NCBI GenBank assembly: GCA_024206195.1
Contig: JAAGZO010001089.1
Coordinates: forward strand, 1-12,704
Direction: 5' to 3'
Length of the DNA: 12,704 nucleotides
Source of the DNA: a bacterium
GTDB lineage: Archaea > Nanoarchaeota > Nanoarchaeia > Woesearchaeales > UBA10216
Shown here: piece by piece, positions 1 through 5,503 of the stretch
How positions within the stretch are numbered: position 1 is the first letter of the stretch
How the letters are laid out: every line of letters begins with the position of its first letter
Made by a program: the position numbers and the translations under genes
Notes under the pieces: model-generated
Databases searched by the model: none
What the model was told of the DNA's origin: nothing
What the model saw: only the letters and a program-made list of their open reading frames with translations

Positions 1-393
1 GCCCTCTGTCTGTTCTGCTCTGTACAGTCCAACATTACGGAAGAACTTAAGAACAGATTCTTTCTTTCCTGTGGATGGATCGATCTCATCTCTGAATACT
101 GGCATAAAGATAATAATGTTGTTACGTCTTTTCTCTTCTGGTGTTACTTCTCTGCCGAACTGACCCCACTTGGTTTTGCTCATTGCGATAGTACCGTGAC
201 CACCCTGCATCATAATCATTATCTGATTGCGGAAGCTATAAGCGTAAAGCCCTGCTATCTTGTAATGGCTTGTGAGCTTGTCAATGTCTACCTTGCTTGT
301 CAGGGCACCTTTGAGGAATGTATCAAGCTTTGCTTCCAGACCTTTACGTTCAGCGACCTTGTTGGCTTTCCAGTTTTTCTTATCGTAGGACAT
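1..393 (-). CDS. ArdC-like antirestriction / ssDNA-binding domain protein, C-terminus cut off by window edge
   Basis: The 131 visible residues match the N-terminal ssDNA-binding domain of ArdC-type antirestriction proteins (family knowledge). YSFRNQIMIMMQ is at about 52-63, a Trp and GR motif (KTKWGQFGRE) at 73-82, an IIIFMPVF strand at 93-100, and the domain-closing QTEG at 128-131. In plasmids and phages this domain protects incoming DNA or binds ssDNA, often fused to a metallopeptidase or another catalytic domain; what follows here lies outside the window. The start at 393 is chosen for the GGGAGA Shine-Dalgarno sequence six bases upstream. An in-frame ATG at 423 would add ten residues and cannot be excluded. 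The promoter at 441-469 drives it. Codon use looks less AT-rich than in the small orphan genes, which suggests an older phage gene. The domain assignment is fairly secure; the biological role is inferred. Confidence 0.8.
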   Translation of the reverse strand, partial: MSYDKKNWKANKVAERKGLEAKLDTFLKGALTSKVDIDKLTSHYKIAGLYAYSFRNQIMIMMQGGHGTIAMSKTKWGQFGREVTPEEKRRNNIIIFMPVFRDEIDPSTGKKESVLKFFRNVGLYRAEQTEG

Positions 394-440
394 GTGCTGT
401 CTCCCGTTTCGAATCGGCTTCATTGCCTCATCTGTTAAAG

Positions 441-469
441 AGTATGCATTATAGTCTTTTCCAAGTCAA
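441..469 (-). promoter_or_regulatory. Cassette promoter P1 (drives ArdC-like gene)
   Basis: The -35 box TTGACT is at 464-469, followed by the shared TGGAAAAGAC. A 17-bp spacer gives a poor -10 CATACT at 441-446. TATAAT also occurs inside the spacer, seven bases upstream, but would leave only a 10-bp spacer. The leader is longer (about 40 nt) than in other copies. Confidence 0.7.
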
Positions 470-477
470 CTATGAAT

Positions 478-762
478 TTATTCCCATGCCCACTTTATAA
501 TTTTATTAATTGTTATTACACTACGTTCACATAGTATACTAACAACAACAACAGCTATCACTATTAAACCCACAACTCCAGTAGGATAAATTAAAATCTC
601 AAAACATGAATCAAAATCTATATTACCCCTTTCTACTAAACTTGTACTACCATCAAACATCAGTTGTGCAGTACAGATAATAGAAAATAAAACATATGCT
701 ATTGTTGAAAGTATTACAGAATAAACAGTAGTTTTTATAATATATTTAAATAACGTCTTCAT
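478..762 (-). CDS. Small two-TM membrane protein, unknown function
   Basis: No family is recognised for this 94-residue protein. It has two hydrophobic segments at about 10-33 and 61-79, joined by a polar loop of about 27 residues with a Cys and several acidic residues. A basic start (MKTLFKYIIK) suggests an inner-membrane hairpin with the N-terminus in the cytoplasm. The ATG overlaps the stop of the upstream gene by four bases (ATGA), and no good Shine-Dalgarno sequence is seen, so translation is probably coupled. It is the last gene of the four-gene operon from promoter 1339-1367 and ends eight bases before the -35 box of the next promoter. Confidence 0.8.
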   Translation of the reverse strand: MKTLFKYIIKTTVYSVILSTIAYVLFSIICTAQLMFDGSTSLVERGNIDFDSCFEILIYPTGVVGLIVIAVVVVSILCERSVITINKIIKWAWE

Positions 763-953
763 GATTTATTATTCCATTGAATATTATTGTTTTCTATTGC
801 CCGTTCAGCCGCTTCCAATGATTTGTAATCTTTACTGCATCCCATCCAATCATCATCTAAAGGATGACCATAGACAAACCATATCTTATTAATACAATCT
901 CTATAGATAGTATTCTTACCAACCTCTTTAACCTTTAAGCATCCTGTCGGCAT
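759..953 (-). CDS. Small hypothetical protein (64 aa)
   Basis: The family is not recognised. The protein starts MPTGCLKVKEVG, has an aromatic centre (KIWFVYGHPLDDDWMGC) and ends in a likely helix rich in Ala and Glu (SLEAAERAIENNN). The ATG at 953 is preferred because it follows the upstream stop by four bases; a TTG at 995 would give 14 more residues but lies inside the upstream gene without a ribosome binding site. The fold, short strands followed by an Ala/Glu-rich helix, loosely recalls the 50-aa protein at 4112-4264, but similarity is too weak to claim homology. It is the third gene of its operon. Confidence 0.7.
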   Translation of the reverse strand: MPTGCLKVKEVGKNTIYRDCINKIWFVYGHPLDDDWMGCSKDYKSLEAAERAIENNNIQWNNKS

Positions 954-957
954 ATCA

Positions 958-1140
958 TCACTTTCTTTTAAGTTGATCAATCTTTCCCATTTCAAGAGCT
1001 AAACAAGGCGGGCAATAGCCGTGACTATAATCATGTGAATATGAATGAGGTTCATGATTCCAATCCTCTACCCGTTCCCTGTTGCCCTGTAATACTCTTG
1101 TGCAAGCACAACACATTACTTTAATAGGTTTGTTAGACAT
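958..1140 (-). CDS. Stand-alone zinc-ribbon protein resembling sensor-kinase C-terminal module
   Basis: The 60 residues hold two Cys pairs, C10/C13 and C43/C46, 29 residues apart. Between and around them are a Trp, HEPHSYSHDYSHGYCPPC, and a short basic tail. The C-x2-C...W...H...SHGxCPxC pattern resembles the small metal-binding module found at the end or in the linker of many bacterial sensor kinases and response regulators (usually C-x2-C-K-x-I-R...SHGICPEC). Here it stands alone. The start at 1140 overlaps the upstream stop by eight bases; the longer frame from 1194 has no ribosome binding site. Zinc binding is inferred from the motif. A role in interfering with host signalling is only a guess. 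Confidence 0.72.
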   Translation of the reverse strand: MSNKPIKVMCCACTRVLQGNRERVEDWNHEPHSYSHDYSHGYCPPCLALEMGKIDQLKRK

Positions 1141-1291
1141 CTTGCTTTGTCTTGTTGAATGTGTTATCGATATATTCATCAAGAGGGTTATCATAAACCA
1201 CCTTGCCCTGTGCCCTGCGAGAGTTAACCTTATTAATAATTACATCAACCGCCCACCACTTCTGATCTGTTGTTAGTTCTACCTTTGGCAT
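1133..1291 (-). CDS. Small hypothetical protein (52 aa)
   Basis: No family is recognised. The protein begins MPKVELTTDQKWWAVDVI and continues as a polar, probably helical chain ending NTFNKTKQDV. The ATG at 1291 is chosen because AAAGGGCA lies at good spacing upstream, matching the leader of other cassettes; a TTG at 1336 lies in the promoter leader and is rejected. It is the first gene of the four-gene operon (1291 down to 478) and overlaps the next start by eight bases, so the operon is likely translationally coupled. Confidence 0.72.
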   Translation of the reverse strand: MPKVELTTDQKWWAVDVIINKVNSRRAQGKVVYDNPLDEYIDNTFNKTKQDV

Positions 1292-1338
1292 ATCGTTGCC
1301 CTTTATTTTATTGGTGACTTTATTGCCACTGTTCAAAC

Positions 1339-1367
1339 ATCATATGTTATAGTCTTTTCCAAGTCAA
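1339..1367 (-). promoter_or_regulatory. Cassette promoter P2 (drives 1291-478 operon)
   Basis: TTGACT is at 1362-1367 and -10 TATGAT at 1339-1344, with a 17-bp spacer starting TGGAAAAGAC. The upstream gene's TGA stop (1364-1366) lies inside the -35 box. Confidence 0.85.
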
Positions 1368-1684
1368 TCTAATTGTTTAATAAATTCTTCGGACTCTTCT
1401 TTGAAGTGAATACCAAGAACACCACTCCTCTTTATATTGTGAAGTTCATCTGAATCCGCACCCAACCTAATACATTCAGAATGTGATATGAAATGATCCT
1501 TTGTACACTCTGAGCAATATGTACACCTTTTATGTACAACGTAATCAGTAGAACTTGACATATGTTTTGTTATATATGTCAGTTTAAAGTCATGGTGTCT
1601 TGCCCTACCAAACTTGTCTATATTCATCGGACATGAACTATCTATAGGTGGTGCTGATAGCCAACTCTTGAAATTCTCCAACAT
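1364..1684 (-). CDS. Cys/His-rich small protein (possible zinc binding), 106 aa
   Basis: The protein is not recognised. A Cys/His cluster lies at about 54-71: C54, C57 and C60 in HKRCTYCSEC, then H64, H68 and C71. This spacing could coordinate one or two metal ions. The rest is polar with a basic stretch (DKFGRARHHDF) at 23-33 and an acidic C-terminus (KEESEEFIKQLD). The start at 1684 has a full AAAGGGAGA ribosome binding site. The final codon GAT plus TGA stop run into the downstream -35 box, the same LD-stop ending seen in the protein at 10188-10796. Confidence 0.8.
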   Translation of the reverse strand: MLENFKSWLSAPPIDSSCPMNIDKFGRARHHDFKLTYITKHMSSSTDYVVHKRCTYCSECTKDHFISHSECIRLGADSDELHNIKRSGVLGIHFKEESEEFIKQLD

Positions 1685-1708
1685 AACAATCTCCCTTTGT
1701 TAATGATT

Positions 1709-1737
1709 AATATAGTCTAAGGTCTTTTCCAAGTCAA
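1709..1737 (-). promoter_or_regulatory. Cassette promoter P3 (drives 1364-1684)
   Basis: TTGACT is at 1732-1737, -10 TATATT at 1709-1714, with a 17-bp spacer starting TGGAAAAGAC. The upstream gene's TAG directly abuts the -35 box. Confidence 0.9.
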
Positions 1738-1902
1738 CTACTTTGTCCATTTTAATCTGATATTAAATATAGAATCGGCATCTTCTCTAGCCTGATCCTT
1801 TGTTGCGTTATGATCAGTTCCTAATTGATATTCACGTAATAACTCTTCTGCCTCTCTTAACAATTCACCTGCTTTAAATGGATATTTTACCTTATCAGCC
1901 AT
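1738..1902 (-). CDS. Small helical hypothetical protein (54 aa)
   Basis: This short gene fills the space between two cassette promoters. The sequence MADKVKYPFKAGELL is followed by a charged, probably helical run (REAEELLREYQLGTDHN, then ATKDQAREDADSIFNI) and a basic end (RLKWTK). The start at 1902 has AAAGGGAAA about six bases upstream, and the TAG stop directly abuts the -35 box, the same arrangement as for longer genes here. No family is recognised. The reading frame, ribosome site and boundary pattern together make it a real gene. Confidence 0.75.
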   Translation of the reverse strand: MADKVKYPFKAGELLREAEELLREYQLGTDHNATKDQAREDADSIFNIRLKWTK

Positions 1903-1929
1903 AATGTATTTCCCTTTATGTTAATGATT

Positions 1930-1958
1930 AATATAGTCTAAGGTCTTTTCCAAGTCAA
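1930..1958 (-). promoter_or_regulatory. Cassette promoter P4 (drives 1738-1902)
   Basis: TTGACT is at 1953-1958, -10 TATATT at 1930-1935, 17-bp spacer. The promoter and leader are nearly identical to P3. Confidence 0.9.
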
Positions 1959-1959
1959 G

Positions 1960-2199
1960 TTAAACAAAGACTGTATCTATGTCACTTACTATGGTATTAA
2001 ACGTCTCATCTCTTTTCTTTTCATCATTAAACGACCATGTTACTGGATGTCCGGCAGGAACAGTAAAATCAATAGTATAATAATCAATTTCTTCTGTCAG
2101 ATTACCACTACAATCTCTTTTTAATACATCATTTTTAGCAATAAACGATACCATTTTAAGGTTTATAATGTGGTTACTGTTTGGTTGTTTTATAAACAT
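1960..2199 (-). CDS. Small beta-rich hypothetical protein (79 aa)
   Basis: The family is not recognised. The pattern is of alternating strands (NHIINLKMVSFIAK, EIDYYTIDFTV, VTWSFN) ending in a helix (EKKRDETFNTIVSDID), which would suit a small PH-like or split-barrel fold; this is inference from sequence pattern only. Two ATGs are available at 2205 and 2199. The second is preferred because it sits eight bases after GGAG, whereas the first leaves only two. The TAA stop is one base from the downstream promoter. Confidence 0.78.
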   Translation of the reverse strand: MFIKQPNSNHIINLKMVSFIAKNDVLKRDCSGNLTEEIDYYTIDFTVPAGHPVTWSFNDEKKRDETFNTIVSDIDTVFV

Positions 2200-2231
2200 G
2201 ATCATCTCTCCCTTTGTTAACGTTGATGATA

Positions 2232-2260
2232 ACTATAGTCTAGGGTCTTTTCCAAGTCAA
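2232..2260 (-). promoter_or_regulatory. Cassette promoter P5 (drives 1960-2199)
   Basis: TTGACT is at 2255-2260, -10 TATAGT at 2232-2237, 17-bp spacer. The -35 box contains the TGA stop of the upstream Tat-signal gene. Confidence 0.9.
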
Positions 2261-2718
2261 GCTCTTTCAAAGAAACCTTTACGTTTCTTGAACCCGAATG
2301 ATCTACCACCAAAGTTTGGTGTTGGCCTATCCTTAAGAGGAATTTGTGCTCTGGCATTCTGTAGTTTACGAAATGCTCTATTCTTTGCACCATCACCACG
2401 AAGACGACCAGTAACACTTTGTTCATCCGCATCTAATATATATGCTGAACATTTATGTACAACTATTTGAAAGTTTTCATCCTTTTTAATGTAAGTAACA
2501 AAGAGTTTTTTATTCTCTTCTTTAAGGTCTGAGAGTATCAATAACCCATCAATAGGATGTATCTTATCTCTCATGATGTTACGATTTACCCCTATAAGCC
2601 TATCTCTAAACCCCAGTTCATATGATGATACAACATCAGCACCTACACTACCTATCATAGTAGCACCAACCGCACCTGTACCTGTTACCTGTAAGAATGT
2701 TCTTCTAGTCATCTTCAT
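2257..2718 (-). CDS. Twin-arginine (Tat) signal-bearing protein, unknown function (153 aa)
   Basis: The N-terminus MKMTRRTFLQVTGTG carries a textbook twin-arginine motif, T-R-R-x-F-L-Q (R5, R6). A mildly hydrophobic, Gly/Ala-rich stretch runs to about residue 27 (GSVGAD), a plausible cleavage region. Established Tat biology would send the folded protein across the inner membrane. The mature part has a strand-rich middle (GLLILSDLKEENKKLFVTYIK) and a strongly basic C-terminus (GRSFGFKKRKGFFERA); no cofactor or enzyme motif is seen. ATGs at 2721 and 2718 are adjacent; 2718 has better spacing to GGGAGA. The TGA stop lies inside the next -35 box. Function and true export are unproven. Confidence 0.82.
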   Translation of the reverse strand: MKMTRRTFLQVTGTGAVGATMIGSVGADVVSSYELGFRDRLIGVNRNIMRDKIHPIDGLLILSDLKEENKKLFVTYIKKDENFQIVVHKCSAYILDADEQSVTGRLRGDGAKNRAFRKLQNARAQIPLKDRPTPNFGGRSFGFKKRKGFFERA

Positions 2719-2748
2719 CATAATCTCCCTTTATTGACGTTAATGATT

Positions 2749-2777
2749 ACTATAACTTAAGGTCTTTTCCAAGTCAA
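2749..2777 (-). promoter_or_regulatory. Cassette promoter P6 (drives Tat-signal gene)
   Basis: TTGACT is at 2772-2777, -10 TATAGT at 2749-2754, 17-bp spacer. The -35 box contains the TGA stop of the methyltransferase. Confidence 0.9.
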
Positions 2778-3499
2778 GTTCTTTCAAGTATGAGCTTTAT
2801 GTGTGTTGCGGTATCATTAAATGAACCAAACCCAAACTCTTTATTCCATTTCTTATTTAGATATGGTAATGGTTGATGGTTGATATAATCAACACTGTGG
2901 CTATATGTAAACTGTTTTACCATCTCCTCTACACTGAGGGGTAGATAGTTTTCTTGTACCTCACGCTCCCAATTCTCTGTGTACATATATTTCAATAGAA
3001 AGTGTATCATATCACGCTTGTTACTTATCCTGCCCCACACTTTCACAAAGTCTGCATACTGTTCAGGATAATTCTCTCTAACTTTAGAGATTGGTGTGAT
3101 AAACATATCATTACACACTGCATCTGTTACCGCCATATCCCTAACAACTATCTGCTGGAATGGTACAATGTTAGCCCAGAAGTTATCTATATCAGCATAA
3201 CTATATACTTCATGGATAACAGAGCTTAATATAAGTAATGTATTCTCTGGAAGATCTGACAATTCTTCAAACTTATTAACAATTTCACAATCCGTTACAG
3301 TTTCCTGTGGTGCATTATCCACACCTATATAACGTGCGTTAGGAAAGTAATGTTTGCTTGCTTTGATCAATGTACCGTCAGCACATCCAAAGTCTACGAT
3401 ACAATCAGGTGTTTTAACCTTGTCTACCCAGAATAGTTTATCGTACATGCTACGAGCCATTCCATCATTATATACTGCATAATTCTGTACTGCTGTCAT
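2774..3499 (-). CDS. Class I SAM-dependent methyltransferase (241 aa)
   Basis: The Rossmann-type SAM-binding core is clear. Motif I is IVDFGCADGTL at 34-44, the acidic residue ending strand 2 is in YIGVDNA at 57-63, and a strand-4 region has LSSVIHEVYSYAD at 91-103. VVRDM follows at 118-122. The HEVYSY and RDM motifs recall a group of bacterial and phage class I methyltransferases of undefined substrate; there is no DPPY or similar DNA-methylase motif, so a DNA N6/N4-adenine or cytosine enzyme is unlikely. The C-terminal third (about 150-241) is probably a lid or substrate domain. It is the longest gene on the left half and has its own promoter. The start at 3499 has AAAGGGAGA at normal spacing. 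Confidence 0.88.
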   Translation of the reverse strand: MTAVQNYAVYNDGMARSMYDKLFWVDKVKTPDCIVDFGCADGTLIKASKHYFPNARYIGVDNAPQETVTDCEIVNKFEELSDLPENTLLILSSVIHEVYSYADIDNFWANIVPFQQIVVRDMAVTDAVCNDMFITPISKVRENYPEQYADFVKVWGRISNKRDMIHFLLKYMYTENWEREVQENYLPLSVEEMVKQFTYSHSVDYINHQPLPYLNKKWNKEFGFGSFNDTATHIKLILERT

Positions 3500-3522
3500 C
3501 TTATCTCCCTTTGTTAATTAAT

Positions 3523-3551
3523 AATATAGCTTAAGGTCTTTTCCAAGTCAA
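3523..3551 (-). promoter_or_regulatory. Cassette promoter P7 (drives methyltransferase)
   Basis: TTGACT is at 3546-3551, -10 TATATT at 3523-3528, 17-bp spacer. It lies immediately downstream of a terminator, so it isolates the methyltransferase from upstream transcription. From start codon to -35 box it matches the 6821-6875 element at 54 of 55 positions. Confidence 0.92.
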
Positions 3552-3552
3552 A

Positions 3553-3600
3553 TAAAAAAGCCCACCATCATAACGTTCGAATCGTTTATAATAGTGGGTT
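3553..3600 (-). terminator. Rho-independent terminator
   Basis: On the minus strand a long stem forms between CCCACTATTATAAACG and CGTTATGATGGTGGG, with one bulged A, G-U pairs and a seven-base loop, followed by C and a run of six T (complement of 3554-3559). It ends the 4264-3643 operon. Confidence 0.88.
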
Positions 3601-3642
3601 AAAGCTGGGTACTTTAGACATTATTGTACCACGTTGTTTAAA

Positions 3643-3819
3643 TTACTCTGGTTCTATTCTACTTCTAACTTTACAATGTGAGCAAGTAAGTGTTACACCT
3701 TCATTCTTTATTCTTTCAATTACCGAAGCAAATAATAACCCTCCCCAAAATCCTGTTTCAATTTGTATTTCTTTACGACAGTTTGGGCATTGTATTCCGG
3801 TGTTCAATCCTAATTTCAT
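3643..3819 (-). CDS. Zinc-ribbon small protein (58 aa)
   Basis: Two CxxC knuckles, C11/C14 (CPNC) and C46/C49 (CSHC), flank a hydrophobic, possibly helical middle (GFWGGLLFASVIERIK), giving a zinc-ribbon-like protein with an unusually long, apolar insert. The ATG at 3819 overlaps the upstream stop as TAATG, and AGGA lies just upstream, so translation is coupled. It is the last gene of a three-gene operon and is followed by the terminator at 3553-3600. No family can be named; metal binding is inferred from the Cys spacing. Confidence 0.78.
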   Translation of the reverse strand: MKLGLNTGIQCPNCRKEIQIETGFWGGLLFASVIERIKNEGVTLTCSHCKVRSRIEPE

Positions 3820-4115
3820 TATCCTACAACCTCATTATCATTATAGTTTCGTATCGATTTCTTCATTGCCCTGTAGTACTTTGATACGTTGTCAGTTCGT
3901 ATAACCTCTACTACATCAGCGGTAAACTTTTGACCTTCATGAGATCGCAATCCTCTAGGGAACTGTAAATAAGTGTCGGTGTTCTCACAATATGCTTTGT
4001 ACTTACCACCAACCCGAAGTATCACAATTTCAGCATCTTTAATCACATTCTTTTCATCGAACAAAGCACATTCAAATAGCTTGGCTTCGTAGTCATCTGT
4101 CCGTTCGAACTTCAT
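3819..4115 (-). CDS. Hypothetical protein, 98 aa, beta-rich
   Basis: The family is not recognised. Predicted strands (AEIVILRVGGKYKAYCEN, DTYLQFP, KFTADVVEVIRT) alternate with charged segments, and the C-terminus is a basic helix (SKYYRAMKKSIRNYNDN). The pattern would fit a small barrel or nucleic-acid-binding fold, but this is only inference. Its ATG overlaps the upstream stop (ATGA) and its TAA overlaps the downstream start (TAATG), so it is the tightly coupled middle gene of the 4264-3643 operon. Confidence 0.8.
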   Translation of the reverse strand: MKFERTDDYEAKLFECALFDEKNVIKDAEIVILRVGGKYKAYCENTDTYLQFPRGLRSHEGQKFTADVVEVIRTDNVSKYYRAMKKSIRNYNDNEVVG

Positions 4116-4264
4116 GATTTTACAAATGTCTGGTACTTGTCACGAAGTTTCTGAGCTTCCTGCTCTGCCAGTTCCTTAGAGTTGTATGAAACACCCTCTT
4201 GGATGTAGTTAACAAGTACATTGTATTTCCCGTTGCTTGCTTCTGATACTGTGACGTTTGGCAT
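4112..4264 (-). CDS. Small hypothetical protein (50 aa)
   Basis: The protein MPNVTVSEASNGKYNVLVNY continues with a turn and a charged helix (SKELAEQEAQKLRDKYQTF), giving two or three short strands then one helix. Of two in-frame ATGs (4270, 4264), the second is preferred because AAAGGGA lies eight bases before it. The stop overlaps the next start (ATGA). It is the first gene of the operon that ends at the terminator at 3553-3600. The fold pattern is like the small protein at 759-953, but no homology is claimed. Confidence 0.72.
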   Translation of the reverse strand: MPNVTVSEASNGKYNVLVNYIQEGVSYNSKELAEQEAQKLRDKYQTFVKS

Positions 4265-4309
4265 ATTCATGTTCCCTTTGGTTTGTTGTTATTGTCTCAC
4301 TGTTCCAAT

Positions 4310-4338
4310 ACTTTATACTAAGGTCTTTTCCAAGTCAA
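4310..4338 (-). promoter_or_regulatory. Cassette promoter P8 (drives 4264-3643 operon), weak -10
   Basis: TTGACT is at 4333-4338 with TGGAAAAGAC. At 17-bp spacing the -10 is TAAAGT; TATAAA is also present at 15-bp spacing. This is the least typical -10 region apart from P1. Confidence 0.78.
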
Positions 4339-4339
4339 C

Positions 4340-4606
4340 TTAAAAATCCTCTAGTGCTTCAAGAAACAGTTCGCCTTCAAGGTCTTCAAGTGTTGCATAC
4401 TCATCTGTCTTGAATCCCCTATACATATTCAGCTTAAGGAAACTCAATGGCATATCTGGTGTCGCACCCATCTTTTCAAAGTTAGTTTTGTTACCAACAA
4501 CTCTACCTTGTCGATACGTTGCCATTTCACCTGTACCCCTGACAAATTCAAATATAAAGTACTTGCCATTACTATCTACAAATTTTATGTATTTTACTAG
4601 GTTCAT
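4340..4606 (-). CDS. Hypothetical protein, 88 aa
   Basis: No family is recognised. The N-terminal part is strand-rich and basic (MNLVKYIKFVDSNGKYFIFE, then EMATYRQGRVVGNK), and the C-terminus is strongly acidic (DEYATLEDLEGELFLEALEDF), giving marked charge separation. The start at 4606 has AAAGGAAA five bases upstream and is preferred to an upstream start at 4630 inside the previous gene. The gap to the previous gene is eight bases, so it is third in the 4925-4340 operon. The TAA stop is one base from the next promoter. Confidence 0.8.
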   Translation of the reverse strand: MNLVKYIKFVDSNGKYFIFEFVRGTGEMATYRQGRVVGNKTNFEKMGATPDMPLSFLKLNMYRGFKTDEYATLEDLEGELFLEALEDF

Positions 4607-4614
4607 AGTTTCCT

Positions 4615-4827
4615 TTATTTTGATGCCCAATCATATAACTTAACAATTATATCACCTATTACTACAAACAAGGCCATTATACAACCAGCAAGAATAAATG
4701 GCATTATACCACTATCGTTAATTAATTCATGGCCTGAATATATTAGCACACCTATTACAGCTACCACCGTTAATATGGCAATAATTCGAAATCCCCATCG
4801 TATAACAAACTTTAATATATTCATCAT
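4615..4827 (-). CDS. Small two-TM membrane protein (70 aa)
   Basis: Two long hydrophobic segments at about 12-31 and 40-62 are separated by a short polar loop (SGHELINDSG). Basic residues at the N-terminus and KLYDWASK at the end suggest both ends face the cytoplasm. Adjacent ATGs at 4827 and 4824 overlap the stop of the upstream microprotein (ATGATG), indicating coupled translation. The longer frame from 4890 lies inside the upstream gene and is rejected. The family is unknown; size and topology would fit holin-like, superinfection-exclusion or other envelope-modifying phage proteins, which sequence alone cannot separate. Confidence 0.78.
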   Translation of the reverse strand: MMNILKFVIRWGFRIIAILTVVAVIGVLIYSGHELINDSGIMPFILAGCIMALFVVIGDIIVKLYDWASK

Positions 4828-4925
4828 GATCTTAACCATCCTACTATAAAAAATATAGTACCAGCTATCGGGTGTCCGGTACAGAAACAAACTACACTAC
4901 ATACAAAAAGCTGTCCAGCCGTCAT
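4824..4925 (-). CDS. Cys-rich micro-membrane peptide (33 aa), CFCTGHP family
   Basis: The 33-residue product has a Cys-rich core, CSVVCFCTGHP at about 9-19, then a hydrophobic run (IAGTIFFIVGW) and a basic end (LRS). The ATG at 4925 has AAAGGGAG at good spacing and is the first gene after promoter 4949-4977, so it is very likely translated. Fourteen of 20 positions in the core match the product at 5504-5620, showing selection on the peptide. It probably sits in the membrane. The four clustered Cys/His residues could bind metal or form disulfides. No known family comes to mind. Confidence 0.75.
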   Translation of the reverse strand: MTAGQLFVCSVVCFCTGHPIAGTIFFIVGWLRS

Positions 4926-4948
4926 TGTTACTCCCTTTGTTAGTTAAT

Positions 4949-4977
4949 ACTATATGCCATAGTCTTTTCCATGTCAA
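4949..4977 (-). promoter_or_regulatory. Cassette promoter P9 (drives 4925-4340 operon)
   Basis: It has consensus -35 TTGACA (4972-4977), -10 TATAGT (4949-4954) and a 17-bp spacer. One of three intact copies with TTGACA. The upstream gene's TAG abuts it. Confidence 0.92.
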
Positions 4978-5451
4978 CTAGATTTCTTCTAGTACTGCAT
5001 CATCCCAACCATCAATTACCCATATAATTAAAGAATGTGATAGTGATTTAACTATCCAAAGCAGTGATATTCCTATATGTCCGGTGAATATAAGCCCCAC
5101 GATAATAACAATAAAAAATAGATTATCAATACTGGCTTGTTCTTTCTGGTATTCTATATAATCAGGAAACTTCTTTGCAACAGTCATAAGCGTAGCTTTT
5201 GATACATACTGTTGGAGATATGCATTCCTATCTGACTCAGAGGACTTCTCAAGATATTCATCACTTTTTACTGCATTTATTATATTATTAATAATACCGA
5301 GAATGCTTATTATACCAATAACAAACCCTACCCATGATATAGTAACAAACAATCTCCAGAATCCAACATAATATAATGATAGTGGAACTGTTGCCAACAT
5401 GGCTGTCCATGTTAATAGTGAACGTGCATATTTTTTCTTATGTTTAATCAT
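4978..5451 (-). CDS. Multi-pass membrane protein (157 aa)
   Basis: Hydrophobic segments lie at about 12-29, 33-58 and 110-134, with a further partly apolar stretch at 138-147. A charged, probably helical cytoplasmic loop (about 62-108) separates the second and third. The N-terminus is very basic (MIKHKKKYAR) and the C-terminus acidic (DGWDDAVLEEI), which fits the positive-inside rule for a cytoplasmic N-terminus. The third segment contains FTGH followed by small and hydrophobic residues, recalling the CTGHP core of the two flanking microproteins at 4824-4925 and 5504-5620; this may be distant kinship. Unknown function. The start at 5451 has AAAGGGAGA. Confidence 0.82.
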   Translation of the reverse strand: MIKHKKKYARSLLTWTAMLATVPLSLYYVGFWRLFVTISWVGFVIGIISILGIINNIINAVKSDEYLEKSSESDRNAYLQQYVSKATLMTVAKKFPDYIEYQKEQASIDNLFFIVIIVGLIFTGHIGISLLWIVKSLSHSLIIWVIDGWDDAVLEEI

Positions 5452-5474
5452 CTTGTCTCCCTTTGTTAGTTAAT

Positions 5475-5503
5475 ACTATATGTCACAGTCTTTTCCATGT
5501 CAA
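5475..5503 (-). promoter_or_regulatory. Cassette promoter P10 (drives 4978-5451)
   Basis: TTGACA is at 5498-5503, -10 TATAGT at 5475-5480, 17-bp spacer. It differs from P9 at two positions in the promoter. Confidence 0.92.

Noticed and set aside
954..995. TTG-start extension of the gene at 759-953
   Set aside because: It lies inside the upstream gene without a ribosome site; the ATG four bases after the upstream stop is better.
1292..1336. TTG-start extension of the gene at 1133-1291
   Set aside because: The start would lie in the promoter leader before the AAAGGGCA site that clearly serves the ATG at 1291.
2168..2470. Plus-strand open frame opposite the Tat-signal gene
   Set aside because: It runs across a promoter element and has no ribosome site; the minus-strand gene has signal peptide, ribosome site and correct junctions.
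4828..4890. Longer N-terminus for the membrane protein at 4615-4827
   Set aside because: The extra codons overlap the microprotein gene at 4824-4925 in another frame; the coupled ATG at its stop is the better start.
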